From Actinomadura rubrisoli (GTDB lineage: Bacteria > Actinomycetota > Actinomycetes > Streptosporangiales > Streptosporangiaceae): a stretch of 59,283 bases of DNA. This document shows positions 18,386-48,546 of this stretch, in pieces. The stretch is from contig NZ_SMKU01000016.1 of NCBI RefSeq assembly GCF_004349215.1, positions 1 through 59,283 on the forward strand, read 5' to 3'. Both the position numbers and the translations under genes were made by a program. Position 1 is the stretch's first letter. Each line of letters starts with the position of its first letter. Under the pieces are notes generated by a model that worked only from the letters and a program-made list of their open reading frames with translations, was not told where the DNA came from and did not search any database.

Positions 18386-19231
18386 TTGCCCGTCTTGCTC
18401 CGTGACCGCCCACTGCGGCTGGCCGCCGTCCGGCACGTCCGATTCGGGGCGAACCCGGAGCGGCCCGAGCTGTCCGTGCAGGCCGAGTACTTCGCCGAGC
18501 GCCTGACGGGCTACGGTGCGGTGACCGCGCCCGCCCGCCCGCCGCGCGGCAACCGGAACGGCTACGCGCGGATGGGCGAGCGGCTGCTGGCCGAGCTGCC
18601 CGGCGCCCCCGACCTCGTCGTCCTCGCGCACGCGCTACCCGACTGCGACATGAGCGTCTCGGCGGGCGGCTACCTCGCCCAGGCCCTCGACGGCGATCCG
18701 ACGATCTTCGCGGTCTCCGAGCAGGGCCGGGGCACCCCCTTCGCCGCGCTGCGGCTCGTCCGCGCGCACACACCGGCCGGTGCGGAGGACGGGCCCCGGA
18801 CCATGGCGGTGCTGGTCCTCGACCAGGGCACCCTGTTCTACGACGACCCCGCGCTGAGCGGCCTGGACACCGCGACCGACCACGCCGTCGGCCTGCTGTT
18901 CACCCCGGACGGTCCCGTCCGCGTCGGCCCGCCCGTCCAGCACCACGCGGTGGCGCCCGAGCGGGTCGCCGACCTGGTCGCCGAGGCCGTCCGCGAGCTG
19001 GGCCCGGGCCCGGTGACCGTGACGGCCGGGGCGTGCCTGCCGCGCGGCCTGCCCGGCACCGTCCGGCGCGCGCCCGCCGACCGCCTGTGCACCTCGGTCT
19101 GGAGCGACCTGGCGGAGCAGCTCGCCAAGCCCTGCCCCGCCGACCGGACGATCCTCGTCGCCGAGTACGAGCCCGCCCTCGGGCACCTGTCCCTGACGGC
19201 CTGCGACGTGCCGGCCGGACATGTCTGCTGA
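18386..19231 (+). CDS. Thiolase-fold (ketosynthase-like) partner lacking a cysteine nucleophile
   Basis: A 281-residue protein from TTG 18386 (GAAGGGG site, 11 nt after the KSIII-like stop). Its core resembles the N-terminal half of a ketosynthase: DLVVLAHALPDCD, then YLAQALDGDPTIFAVSEQGRGTPFAALRL, where the position normally bearing the Cys-containing nucleophilic elbow reads SEQGRGT. No recognisable second catalytic histidine motif follows. It may be a structural or chain-length partner of the KSIII-like protein encoded immediately upstream. I cannot name a characterised orthologue. Confidence 0.6.
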   Translation: MPVLLRDRPLRLAAVRHVRFGANPERPELSVQAEYFAERLTGYGAVTAPARPPRGNRNGYARMGERLLAELPGAPDLVVLAHALPDCDMSVSAGGYLAQALDGDPTIFAVSEQGRGTPFAALRLVRAHTPAGAEDGPRTMAVLVLDQGTLFYDDPALSGLDTATDHAVGLLFTPDGPVRVGPPVQHHAVAPERVADLVAEAVRELGPGPVTVTAGACLPRGLPGTVRRAPADRLCTSVWSDLAEQLAKPCPADRTILVAEYEPALGHLSLTACDVPAGHVC

Positions 19232-19263
19232 AGGTCTGCCGAAGATCCGCTGAAGGAGTCCGC

Positions 19264-20763
19264 ATGTCACCCGTCCTGCTGCACGATCTGCTCGACGAGG
19301 CCGCCGCGCGGTCTCCCGGCGCGCCCGCGCTCACCACGGCGGACGGCACCGCCGGCCACCGGGAGCTGGCCGAGCTGAGCGAGCGCGCGGCCCGCTGGCT
19401 GGCCGCGCAGGGCGTCGGGCGCGGCGACCGGGTCGTGCTCCTCGGGACGCACGGGACGGTCACGGCGGCGCTGGTGTACGGCTGCGCCCGCATCGGCGGG
19501 GTCTTCTCGATCCTGCACGAGCAGACCACGCCGCGCAGCCTCGCGCACGTGCTCGACGACGCCGAGCCCCGGCTGCTGGTCGCCGACGGCGCCGAGGCCG
19601 CGGCGGAGGCCGAGCGGCGAGGGGTGCCGGTGTTCCCGGGCAAGGAGGTGGCCGACGCCGTCGCCGACACCCCGGCCGGTCCCCTGGACCGGTCCGGGGT
19701 GCTGCCCGTCGACCCGGTCTGCTTCATCTACACCTCGGGGAGCACGGGGACGCCCAAGGCGGTCGTGTCCACGCACGCGCAGGTGGTGTTCGCCGCGCGG
19801 GCGATCCAGCAGGTCCTGCGCTACCGGGAGCGGGACGTGGTCTTCGTCGCCCTCCCGCTGTCCTTCGACTACGGCCTCTACCAGCTCTTCCTGGCCGTGC
19901 AGGCGGGCGCGCACGTGTGGCTCGGCGAGCCGTCCGACGCGGGGCCCGCGCTGCTGCGGGCACTGCGCCGCAGCGGCGCGACCGTGCTCCCGGCCGTGCC
20001 GTCCATGGCCGCGAACCTGGCGACGATGCTCAAGCGGTACGGCGGGACGGCGCCGCTGCGGCTGCTCACCAACACCGGGGCGGCGATGCCCGCCGCGACC
20101 CTCGCCGTCCTCCGCCGCCACCTGCCGGACCTGCGGGTCCAGCTCATGTACGGGCTGACGGAGTGCAAGCGCGCGGCCATCATGCCGCCGGACGGGGACC
20201 TGAGCCGCCCGGGCTCCAGCGGGCGGGCCCTGCCGGGCACCGAGCTGCTGGTCGTGGCGCCGGACGGGACGCCGCTGCCGCCCGGCGAGAGCGGCGAGAT
20301 CGTGGTGCGCGGCCCGCACGTGATGAGCGGCTACTGGCGGCGGCCGGAGCTGACGGCCGAGCGCTTCCCGCGCCGGGACGGGCTCTTCCCCGAGTTGCGC
20401 ACCGGCGACTGGGGCCACCTGGACGCCGACGGGTACCTCTACTTCGACGGCCGCGACGACGACGTCTACAAGTCGCGGGGCATCCGGGTCAGCACGCTGG
20501 AGGTCGAGGCGGCGGCCCACCGGGTGCCGGGCGTGGCGGGGGCGGCGGTCCTCCCGCCGGGGGACGGCAGGCCCGAGGCGGTCCTGTTCGCGGTGACCGG
20601 CCTGGAGCCGTCCGCCGTGATGGCGGGGCTGCGGGACGAGCTGGAGCCCTACAAGCTGCCCGGCCGCTGCGTCATCGTGGACGGGCTTCCGCTCAACGGC
20701 AACGGGAAGACCGACCGCTCCGCGCTCAAGGCCCTGATACCCGCGCCGCGCGCTGAGCGCTGA
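19264..20763 (+). CDS. AMP-forming acyl/amino-acid ligase
   Basis: A 499-residue member of the ANL superfamily. The P-loop motif is [13 protein letters not shown], the A5 region MYGLTECKR, the A7 motif RTGDWG, and the catalytic lysine lies in NGNGKTDR. It activates a carboxylic acid as the adenylate and transfers it to a thiol, here most likely the ACP at 15365-15619. The absence of a fused PCP and the operon context suggest it loads the substrate of the BtrK/VinO-like decarboxylase or a fatty acid. Last gene of the plus-strand operon, followed by three strong hairpins. Confidence 0.88.
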   Translation: MSPVLLHDLLDEAAARSPGAPALTTADGTAGHRELAELSERAARWLAAQGVGRGDRVVLLGTHGTVTAALVYGCARIGGVFSILHEQTTPRSLAHVLDDAEPRLLVADGAEAAAEAERRGVPVFPGKEVADAVADTPAGPLDRSGVLPVDPVCFIYTSGSTGTPKAVVSTHAQVVFAARAIQQVLRYRERDVVFVALPLSFDYGLYQLFLAVQAGAHVWLGEPSDAGPALLRALRRSGATVLPAVPSMAANLATMLKRYGGTAPLRLLTNTGAAMPAATLAVLRRHLPDLRVQLMYGLTECKRAAIMPPDGDLSRPGSSGRALPGTELLVVAPDGTPLPPGESGEIVVRGPHVMSGYWRRPELTAERFPRRDGLFPELRTGDWGHLDADGYLYFDGRDDDVYKSRGIRVSTLEVEAAAHRVPGVAGAAVLPPGDGRPEAVLFAVTGLEPSAVMAGLRDELEPYKLPGRCVIVDGLPLNGNGKTDRSALKALIPAPRAER

Positions 20764-20796
20764 CCTGCTGAACACTGACCCGCCGTCCGCGGAGTG

Positions 20797-20896
20797 CTGC
20801 CGCGCGGACCACCGCTCCGCGCGGCAGTGCCCCGCCGGCCTGTGGCCTGCGGGGCACCGACCCGCGATGCGCGGCCCGCGGACCGCGCATCGCGGG
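20797..20896. terminator. Triple-hairpin convergent terminator
   Basis: Three perfect stems occur in tandem between convergent operons: 12 bp (20797-20808/20816-20827), 8 bp (20828-20835/20849-20856) and 14 bp (20861-20874/20883-20896), with loops of 7, 13 and 8 nt. They separate the plus-strand ligase gene from the minus-strand ABC permease and probably end transcription from both sides. Confidence 0.7.
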
Positions 20897-20923
20897 AGCC
20901 CTGTTCCTCTGCTCCCCTGCTCT

Positions 20924-23421
20924 CTACTCCCGGATTCCGGCGAGCTCGGTCACGCGGCCGCGCATGGCGTTCGCCGCCGCGATGGTGGCCGCCAGGACGC
21001 CGATCCCCGCGCAGGCGAGGATGACGGCGCCGGTGGACAGCCAGGGGATCGTGACCGGGAAGCTCCCGATCAGGCTGTGGATGGCGATGCCCTGCACCAG
21101 CAGGACCGACAGTCCCGCGAAGCAGGCGACGATCGCGCCGAGCGCGACGGCGATGGCCGACTCCGCCGCGACCCACCAGAGGATCTGCCTGCGGGTCGCG
21201 CCCGCCAGGTGGAGGGCGGCCAGCTCGCGGCGCCGTCCCGTGCTGGCCATCACCATCGTGTTCGCCACCGCGACCAGCGAGTAGATCAGCGCGATGCCCA
21301 GCACCAGGAACGTGGTGGTGCGGCTCGACTCGTTCGAGTCGGACGTCTTGGCCTCCAGGGCCTGGGTCCGGGACACCACCTTGGCCGGCTGGCCCGCCAT
21401 CGCCGTCCGCAGGGCCTGCTCGGCCATGGCGGGGGCGGTGCCCGGAAGCACCCGCACGTCCACCCGGCGCGGGGAGCCGCCGGTGACCGCGTCGGAGCTG
21501 AGGAAGCACAGGTCGTTGGCCAGGCCGGTACGGGCGACCGCCTTGACGGTCACGTCCCGCTTCGTCCCGTCCGGGCCCCAGATCGACACCTGCGTGCCCG
21601 GCTCCAGGTCGCCACCGCCGGAAGCCTTCTGGTCCACGATCAGCGATGCGGGGCCGAAGTCGCGCAGCGACCCGGACCGCAGCGCGGGCGCCTCCACGTT
21701 CGGCACGTCGGCGGGGTCCACCACCTGAGCGTTGAGCGCGTCGATGAAGTCGCCGTTCCGGCTCCCGACGTAGACCTGGGCCTCGCGGACCGGCGCCACC
21801 TGCACGCCCTTGACCTGGCGGAGCGCGGCGACCGTCGCGTCGGGCAGCGTCCGCCCGTTCCCGGGCAGGACCACGAAGTCGGCCCGGACGGTCTGGGCGG
21901 TCTGGTGCGTCACCGCGCTCTCGGAGTTGTCCTGGATGATGAAGAACGTCGCCGCGACGCCGACCGCGACCACCACGGCCCCGGCGGTGGCGGCCGTGCG
22001 GCGCGCGGCCGCCATGGCGTTCGCTCTGACGATCATGGAGGCCGTGCCCATCCGGGTCAGCGGCCAGGTCAGCCAGCGCACGAGCGGCCCCGCCATCACC
22101 GGCAGCAGCAGCGCGAAGGCGCCGACGAACAGCAGCGGGATGTCGATGACCTTCCGCAGGTTGGTCATCGCGGTCGGCGAGCCGCTGATCGTGGAGGCGG
22201 CGACGGCCACGGCCGAGCCGAGGGCGGCGATGCCGAGCAGCCAGCGCGTCGGCGTCATCACCCGCTTGTCGACGGCGGCGTCGCGCAGCGCCTCGACCGG
22301 CGCGACCCGTCCCGCCCGCCAGGCGGTGACGGACGAGCCGCCGAGCGCGGAGAGCAGCCCGGTCGCGAACCCGACCGGCAGGGGCCACCAGGAGACGCCG
22401 ACGGTGAACCAGCCGGGCGCGACCTCCGCGTCGACCAGCCACTCCCCGACCAGCCTGCCGCCGAAGACCCCGATCCCGCAGCCGACGAGCGAGGCCACGA
22501 CGCCGATCAGCGCCGCCTCGCCGATGATCATGCGGCGCATCTGCCGCGGCGTCGCGCCGATCATCCGCAGCTGCGCCATCTCCCGGCGCCGCAGGTCGGC
22601 GACGAACGCGAAGGTGGCGATCACCACGAAGATCGCGACGAAGCTGACCACGGCGGTGGTGGTCTCGGCCGTGATCTCGGTGCCGTTGAGCAGGTCCTTG
22701 CCGCCGCTCGGGTCGGGGTCGGCCTTCTTGCGGTCCGATCCGGTCAGGACGTTCGCCGCGTTGCCGACCGCCTGCCGGACGGCCTCCGGCGAGGCGAACA
22801 CCGCGGCCGCCGCGGTGGACGGCTCGATCCTGGCCGCCGCCTGGTCGGTGAAGAAGACCGCGCTCTCGAACCACTGCGGCTTGACGACGCCCGACACGGT
22901 GAAGGTCTGCCGGCCGGCGCCGGTGTCCACGCTCAGCTTGCGGCCGACGTCGGCGGCGGAGCCGCTCGCGAGGACGATCTGGTCGTCGGCGCCGGGCGCG
23001 CGCCCGGCGGTGAGCCGGTAGCGGCCCAGCGCGGCGGCCGACCAGCCGTGCCCGACCTGCTTGGCCGGGCCGCCGGCCGTCCGCACGTCGAAGGTCCGGT
23101 CGGGGACGGTGCGTCCGGCCGAGGAGAGCCTGGTCACCAGCTCGGGCGGCAGCGGCGCGGGCCGCTGGAGCTTCATGTCGAGCTGGATGCCCTCGTACCT
23201 GAACGGCAGGGTGTCGTGGGGCGTCACGACGACGGGCGCCTCGGCGAAGCGCTGCGGCCCGGGGAACGGGGTCTGCAGCGCGGCCGCCAGCGTGAGCAGC
23301 ATCGGCACGACGATGGCGACGCCGCCCACGAGGGCGAAGAAGGCGCCGACGAAGCTGATCCAGCGGGTGCGGATCGTGGCGAGGGCCAGCCGCAGGACGG
23401 CGGCGGTGGACTGCTCGCCGC

Positions 23422-23425
<4 letters not shown>
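20924..23425 (-). CDS. MacB/FtsX-type ABC transporter permease
   Basis: An 833-residue exporter permease. GTG 23425 overlaps the ATPase stop as GTGA. It has an N-terminal membrane segment, a large extracytoplasmic region, and two FtsX blocks, each preceded by a typical helix (RRREMAQLRMIGATPRQMRRM and GRRRELAALHLAGATRRQILW). Such duplicated-FtsX permeases pair with a LolD/MacB-type ATPase and in actinomycete clusters often export or confer tolerance to the peptide product. It is the terminal pair of the right biosynthetic operon. Confidence 0.87.
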
Positions 23426-24195
<770 letters not shown>

Positions 24196-24338
24196 GAACG
24201 GGTCCTGTCGTCGGCTTCTGGGGGGAGGCGTGGGGTGCGGGGCCCAACGCTTACGACGCTAGTGAAGGGCCGTGTCCGTGTCGCTGGCGCTAAGTACACT
24301 CTTGATCCGGTAGCTGGGTGCAGGCTGGCGAAACAGAC

Positions 24339-25250
24339 CTACGCCATCGCCACCAGGACGCGGCGGTCGCCGGTGAACGGGCGGCGTCCGTGCGCGGTCA
24401 GCACGTTGTCGATGATCAGCAGATCCCCGCGGCGCCAGTCGACGTCCACGGCGCACGCCAGGCCCCGTTCCATGATCTGGTGGATGTAGGAGTCGGGGAT
24501 CGGGCGGCCGTCGGCGAAGCGGACCGACTGGGGCAGCTCCTCCTCTGGCAGGATCTTGGCGAGCGCCTTCCCGGCCTCGCCCAGACCGGCCGGGTGCCAC
24601 TGGTCGGCCTGGTTGAACCAGACCTCGGCGCCGGTCACCGGATGCCGGACGATGGCCTGGCGGGTCTGCGCGATCCGCAGCGTCCCGCCCGGCAGCCACT
24701 CGTGCTCGGCCTGCGTCTCGCCGAGGAACGCCTCGACCTCGTCCCGGTCGGTGGTCTCGAAGGTGTCCTGCCAGCTCTTGCCCAGCCCGGACCCGCCGTG
24801 CAGGTTCTGGGTGTAGCGGACGCCTTCCGAGAAGTCGGCGACCAGCTCGTCGTCCAGCTCGGCGAGCCACCGCGCGGTGTCCGCCACGGGCGTCGCGCCG
24901 CCGCTGCCGGGCGGCACCGCGCAGAAGAACGTCAGGCGGTCCGGCCAGGAGTGCGCGTACGACATCTCGCTGTGCATGGAGATCGTCAGATCGGCCGGGT
25001 ACTCGGTGGAGGTGTAGACGTTGGCGCCGACCTTGGTGCGCGGCGAGTTGCCGTGCACGTAGGCCAGCCGGCGCGGCAGCAGCAGGTCCAGGACCTCCGG
25101 CAGGGTCTCCTCGGTGGCGTCGAGGCCCCGGAAGACCAGCGCCTTGTCGCCCACGAGCACCGTGCCGAGGTCGTTGTCGGCGAGGAACTCCTTCAGTCCC
25201 TGGCCCCCGTCCACCGGAACCTCGCGCGGCTTCCAGTCGGCCTGTCCCAT
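24339..25250 (-). CDS. Second SyrP-like Fe(II)/2-oxoglutarate dioxygenase
   Basis: A 303-residue TauD-fold oxygenase starting at ATG 25250 (AAAGG site; GTG 25259 too close to it). HxE is in SMHSEMSYAH, the distal His in LTAHGRRPF and the 2-oxoglutarate Arg in GDRRVLVAM. The YTSTEYP segment is shared with the enzyme at 3366-4301, but most of the rest differs. As in SyrP, it probably hydroxylates a carrier-bound aminoacyl group at the beta position. It lies 34 nt after an MFS exporter gene in the right operon, close to the large NRPS. Confidence 0.8.
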   Translation of the reverse strand: MGQADWKPREVPVDGGQGLKEFLADNDLGTVLVGDKALVFRGLDATEETLPEVLDLLLPRRLAYVHGNSPRTKVGANVYTSTEYPADLTISMHSEMSYAHSWPDRLTFFCAVPPGSGGATPVADTARWLAELDDELVADFSEGVRYTQNLHGGSGLGKSWQDTFETTDRDEVEAFLGETQAEHEWLPGGTLRIAQTRQAIVRHPVTGAEVWFNQADQWHPAGLGEAGKALAKILPEEELPQSVRFADGRPIPDSYIHQIMERGLACAVDVDWRRGDLLIIDNVLTAHGRRPFTGDRRVLVAMA

Positions 25251-25284
25251 CACGGGCACCTTTCGTCGTCGTTGGCTATGCGGA

Positions 25285-26544
25285 TCACATTTTGGCGCGG
25301 CGGATCGCGGGCGTGGCCACGGCGATCACGCCGAAGGCGGCCATCGCCACGGCCGAGACCAGGAGGGTGTCGCGCGCCCCGAACAGGTGGAGGGAGAACC
25401 CGCCGACGAGCGAGCCGACGGAGTTCATCCCGGACGCGACCAGGCCGAGGACACTGCCGACCCGCCCCTGGAGGCGGTCCGGCGTCGTCTTCACCTGGTA
25501 GATGCCGGCCGCCACGTTCATCACGGCGCCGGCGAACACCATCGCGCCGAACAGCACGCCCAGGGCCACCGGGTTGCCGGTGAAGGCGATCCCGGTGAGG
25601 AAGATCCCCCAGACGAAGAACGTCCCGGTGAACAGGACGGGCATGCCGAACCACTTGAGCAGCTTCTGGGCCACCAGCGCCCCGGCGACGCCGCCGAGGC
25701 CCGCGATCAGGCCGATGAGGCCGACCAGGGCGGGCGAGCCGTCCCGCTCCTTGATGACCAGGACGATGGCGATCGCCAGCACCTGGAAGACGATGTTGCT
25801 CCCGGCGATGAGGGCGATGGCGACCCGGAGCACCTTGTCCTGCCAGACCCATCGCAGGCCCTCGGCGATGTCCCTGCGGAACTTGCCCTTCTTGCGGCCG
25901 CTCTTCTCCTCCTCCTCGTCGCGCGGGTCCTCGAACGGGCGGCGGATCATCAGCAGGAGCACCAGCGCGGCCAGGTGGGTGAGCGCGGTGAGCCCGAACG
26001 GCAGCCAGCGGGTGACGGCGAAGAGCCCGGAGCCGACCGGCTGCCCGAGCAGCCCGGACGCCTGCCCTCGCGCCTCGTTCTGCGACAGTCCCGCCGACAG
26101 CTGGTCCTCGGGCAGGACGTGCCGGATCGCGGCCCGCTCGGCCAGCCGGTAGACGATCGCGGCGGTGCCCTCGATGAAGGCGGCGGCCATGATCTGCGGC
26201 AGCCACATATGCCCGGACGCCAGGACCAGCACGACGCCGAGCATCGACAGGACCCCGGCGAGGTCGCAGTAGATCATCAGGCGGCGGCGGGGCACCCGGT
26301 CCACCAGCACGCCCGCCGGGATCTGCACCAGCAGCTGCGGCAGCAGCGCGGCGAACCCGACCAGGCCGGCGCCGACGGTGTCCCCGCGCCAGACCATCAG
26401 CAGCGGGTAGGCGACGGCCGCGGCGCGCATGCCGAGCGTGGACAGGCCCGCGCTCGTCCACAGCAGGAGGAAGTCGCGGTTGCGGCGCAGCGGGACCGGC
26501 TTGCCGCCGTCCTGGCTCGGAGGGAGGTCCTCGATGACGCTCAT
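25285..26544 (-). CDS. MFS exporter (DHA3/EntS-like)
   Basis: A 419-residue, roughly 12-helix transporter. ATG 26544 lies one base after the stop of the carbamoyltransferase gene; the upstream in-frame start is therefore not used. It has GVLVDRVPRRRLM in the first cytoplasmic loop, a charged central loop rich in Glu/Lys (DPRDEEEEKSGRKKGK), and a typical second half. EntS-like members export siderophores and peptides. Together with the ABC pair it gives the cluster two exporters. Confidence 0.85.
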   Translation of the reverse strand: MSVIEDLPPSQDGGKPVPLRRNRDFLLLWTSAGLSTLGMRAAAVAYPLLMVWRGDTVGAGLVGFAALLPQLLVQIPAGVLVDRVPRRRLMIYCDLAGVLSMLGVVLVLASGHMWLPQIMAAAFIEGTAAIVYRLAERAAIRHVLPEDQLSAGLSQNEARGQASGLLGQPVGSGLFAVTRWLPFGLTALTHLAALVLLLMIRRPFEDPRDEEEEKSGRKKGKFRRDIAEGLRWVWQDKVLRVAIALIAGSNIVFQVLAIAIVLVIKERDGSPALVGLIGLIAGLGGVAGALVAQKLLKWFGMPVLFTGTFFVWGIFLTGIAFTGNPVALGVLFGAMVFAGAVMNVAAGIYQVKTTPDRLQGRVGSVLGLVASGMNSVGSLVGGFSLHLFGARDTLLVSAVAMAAFGVIAVATPAIRRAKM

Positions 26545-26545
26545 G

Positions 26546-27490
26546 TCAGGCCCCCCGCCGTTCCACGACGCCGTTCGCGCACCACTCAAGGACGGCCATC
26601 GCGCTCCACATCTTGTTCTCGGCCTGCTCGAATGCGATGCTCCTGGGCCCGTCCAGGACCTCGGCGGTGACCTCGTCGCCGCGGTGGGCGGGCAGGTCGT
26701 GCATGAACAGGGCGTCGGGGCTGGCGCGCCACAGGTCGCCGGTCACCTGGAACGGCTCGAACAGCCGCCGCCAGTCGGGATCGGCCTTGCTGGTCCCCGT
26801 GGTCTGCCAGCGGGTCGTGTAGACGACGTCCATCCGCTCGGGGACGTCCTCCAGGCTCTGGCTCTCGGTGAGGGTCGAGCCGTTGGCGGCGGCCTGCTTC
26901 GCGGCGCGGGTGCCGATCTCGGCGCTGAGCCCGTATCCCGGCGGCGTGGCCAGGTGCAGGTGCACGTCGCGGAAGCGGGTCAGGCCGAGGGCGAGCGCGG
27001 CGGCGGTGTTGTTGCCCTCGCCGACATAGAGGACGCGAAGGCCCTCGATCCGGCCGAAGCGCCGGTGGAGGGTGGTGAGGTCGGTCAGGCCCTGCGTCGG
27101 GTGCTCCTGGGCGCTCATCGCGTTCACCACCGACATGCCGCCGAGCGCCGCCCAGGCGCGCATCTCCGCCTGGTCGTCGGCGGTGCGCGCCACCATGATG
27201 TCGAGCATCCGGGCGAACACGGCGCCGGTGTCCTCGGCCGTCTCGCCGGTGGCGAGCTGGAGCTCCTCGGGCCGGAAGGTGACGATGCCGCCGCCGAGCC
27301 GCTGGGCGCCCGCGGAGAACGCCGTCCTGGTGCGGGTGGAGGTGCGGCGGAAGAGGATCCCCGTCACCGTGCCGGCGAGCGGCGCCCCGTCCGCCCCGGA
27401 ACGGCCGGCGAAGCGGGCGCCGCGCACCATGACGGAGTGCAGGTCCTCATCCGAGAGGTCGCTGAGGGAGATGACATGGCGTGCGGTCAA
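26546..27490 (-). CDS. Ornithine-carbamoyltransferase-like enzyme, probably specialised
   Basis: A 314-residue transcarbamylase starting at TTG 27490 (AAAGGA site). The carbamoyl-phosphate site STRTRT (Ser51) and EHPTQGLTD are intact. The amino-substrate loops are not those of housekeeping ornithine carbamoyltransferase: the HCLP motif reads HDLPAHRG (Cys to Asp), and the SMG loop is replaced by YTTRWQTTG. It therefore probably carbamoylates a different amine. An SbnA-like Dap-pathway gene is in the same cluster; viomycin and capreomycin pair a Dap pathway with a carbamoyltransferase (VioL/CmnL) to make beta-ureidoalanine, so carbamoyl-Dap is a reasonable hypothesis. It follows the large NRPS by 33 nt. 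Confidence 0.82.
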   Translation of the reverse strand: MTARHVISLSDLSDEDLHSVMVRGARFAGRSGADGAPLAGTVTGILFRRTSTRTRTAFSAGAQRLGGGIVTFRPEELQLATGETAEDTGAVFARMLDIMVARTADDQAEMRAWAALGGMSVVNAMSAQEHPTQGLTDLTTLHRRFGRIEGLRVLYVGEGNNTAAALALGLTRFRDVHLHLATPPGYGLSAEIGTRAAKQAAANGSTLTESQSLEDVPERMDVVYTTRWQTTGTSKADPDWRRLFEPFQVTGDLWRASPDALFMHDLPAHRGDEVTAEVLDGPRSIAFEQAENKMWSAMAVLEWCANGVVERRGA

Positions 27491-27523
27491 GGCCCGTCCT
27501 TTCGTTGGTGGGGCGGATGGGGC

Positions 27524-47440
<19,917 letters not shown>

Positions 47441-47468
47441 CGTCCCGCCCCCTCAGCTTCTCGCGGAT

Positions 47469-47681
47469 TCAGGAATTCGCCTGCTCCATGGAACGGCGCA
47501 GACTCAGCGGCCGCATATCCGTCCACACCTCGTCGATATGGGCCAGGCACTCGTCCTTGACGCCCTCGAATCCCTCCGCGCGCCAGCCCGCGGGCAACTC
47601 ACGGTCGGCCCACCAGATCGAGTACTGTTCTTCGTCGTTCAGCACGACGAGATACTGAACCGCGGCATCCTGCTCGCTCAT
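47469..47681 (-). CDS. MbtH-like NRPS activator
   Basis: A 70-residue MbtH protein from ATG 47681 (GGAG site; the longer frame to 47741 lacks one). Diagnostic residues are visible: NDEEQYSIW, the P-A-GW segment [10 protein letters not shown], and [13 protein letters not shown]. MbtH proteins bind NRPS A domains and are needed for their folding or activity. It is first in the right operon, directly before the large NRPS, and it presumably serves both synthetases. Confidence 0.95.
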   Translation of the reverse strand: MSEQDAAVQYLVVLNDEEQYSIWWADRELPAGWRAEGFEGVKDECLAHIDEVWTDMRPLSLRRSMEQANS

Positions 47682-47764
47682 GCGCTCACTCCACAAGACC
47701 ATTACCGGAATGTCATTCGGCACGGCCGTGACCATTGGCAAGGCTCCGGCCTTTAACGATCACG

Positions 47765-47797
47765 AGTGTTCACCGGGCACCTATAGCTGTCCTATAT
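47765..47797 (-). promoter_or_regulatory. Predicted SARP-type promoter of the MbtH-NRPS operon
   Basis: Minus-strand TATAG elements (47796-47792 and 47785-47781) are exactly 11 bp apart. Eight bases beyond TATAGGT lies AACACT (47770-47765), a possible -10, giving a leader of about 77 nt before ATG 47681. The box sequence and spacing match the two promoters at 13994-14071. Confidence 0.6.
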
Positions 47798-48546
47798 TCG
47801 CCCCCGCGGCCCGGTTCGCCCGGGCCGCGGGACGGGGCGCCGCCGCCCTTCCGACCGGCCGGGCATAGCGCGCGGGGGGCCGGGCCGGCGCCCCCGCCGG
47901 CGGGCCGCCGGTCTCCTTCGCTTAACCGTCCCGCCATGCCCGGGTCACGCCCGTCCGCACGTCACGGCGCAGGTCGCGGCCCATGGGCGGGTGCCAGGGA
48001 ACTAGTTCGAGAGAACCATCCCGGTGTCCGCAACGTCCGATCTCGTGACCGAAATTGTCCGCTTCCGGCCAGCGATGGCACCAGGATGACGCACGGTCGT
48101 CCAACAATGGAGTCACCACGGGGCGATCTTGGAGCGCCTTCCTGGGACAACTCGCCTCAGCACCACGCAGACCGAGTAGATGATCACACAGAGTCAGCAA
48201 AGAAGGGTCTGCCCGAACTTGGACACGCCGAGTTACCCTCTCGGCATCCGCGCATCCCAAGCCACAAATCAGGGGGACGGCTTGACACGACCTGGGAATT
48301 CACCGCCAGACGGGGCCTTTTTCACGATGACGTCTCCACCCCGCGGACGATGTCAGGACACGCCGCTCGCGGGCGGCGAGTCCCGCTCCGGCTGAGATTC
48401 GCCGGAGCGCTCGCATCACAGGAGTGAAGCCGGGCCCCCCGCTCTGATCCGGTCTCCTCCCACGAGCGATATCCCGTCGGGCTCCCCACAGGCGGAAATC
48501 ATGGCGGGCGACCCCCGCCGCACCACGAGAACCGACGTGCGCGCGC

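Noticed and set aside
26546..27490. Housekeeping argF
   Set aside because: The HCLP and SMG ornithine-binding motifs are altered, and the gene sits inside the NRPS operon.
47735..48427. A 230-codon plus-strand frame between MbtH and the SARP gene
   Set aside because: Pro/Arg/Gly-rich, no ribosome site, no recognisable domain, and it crosses the MbtH promoter.
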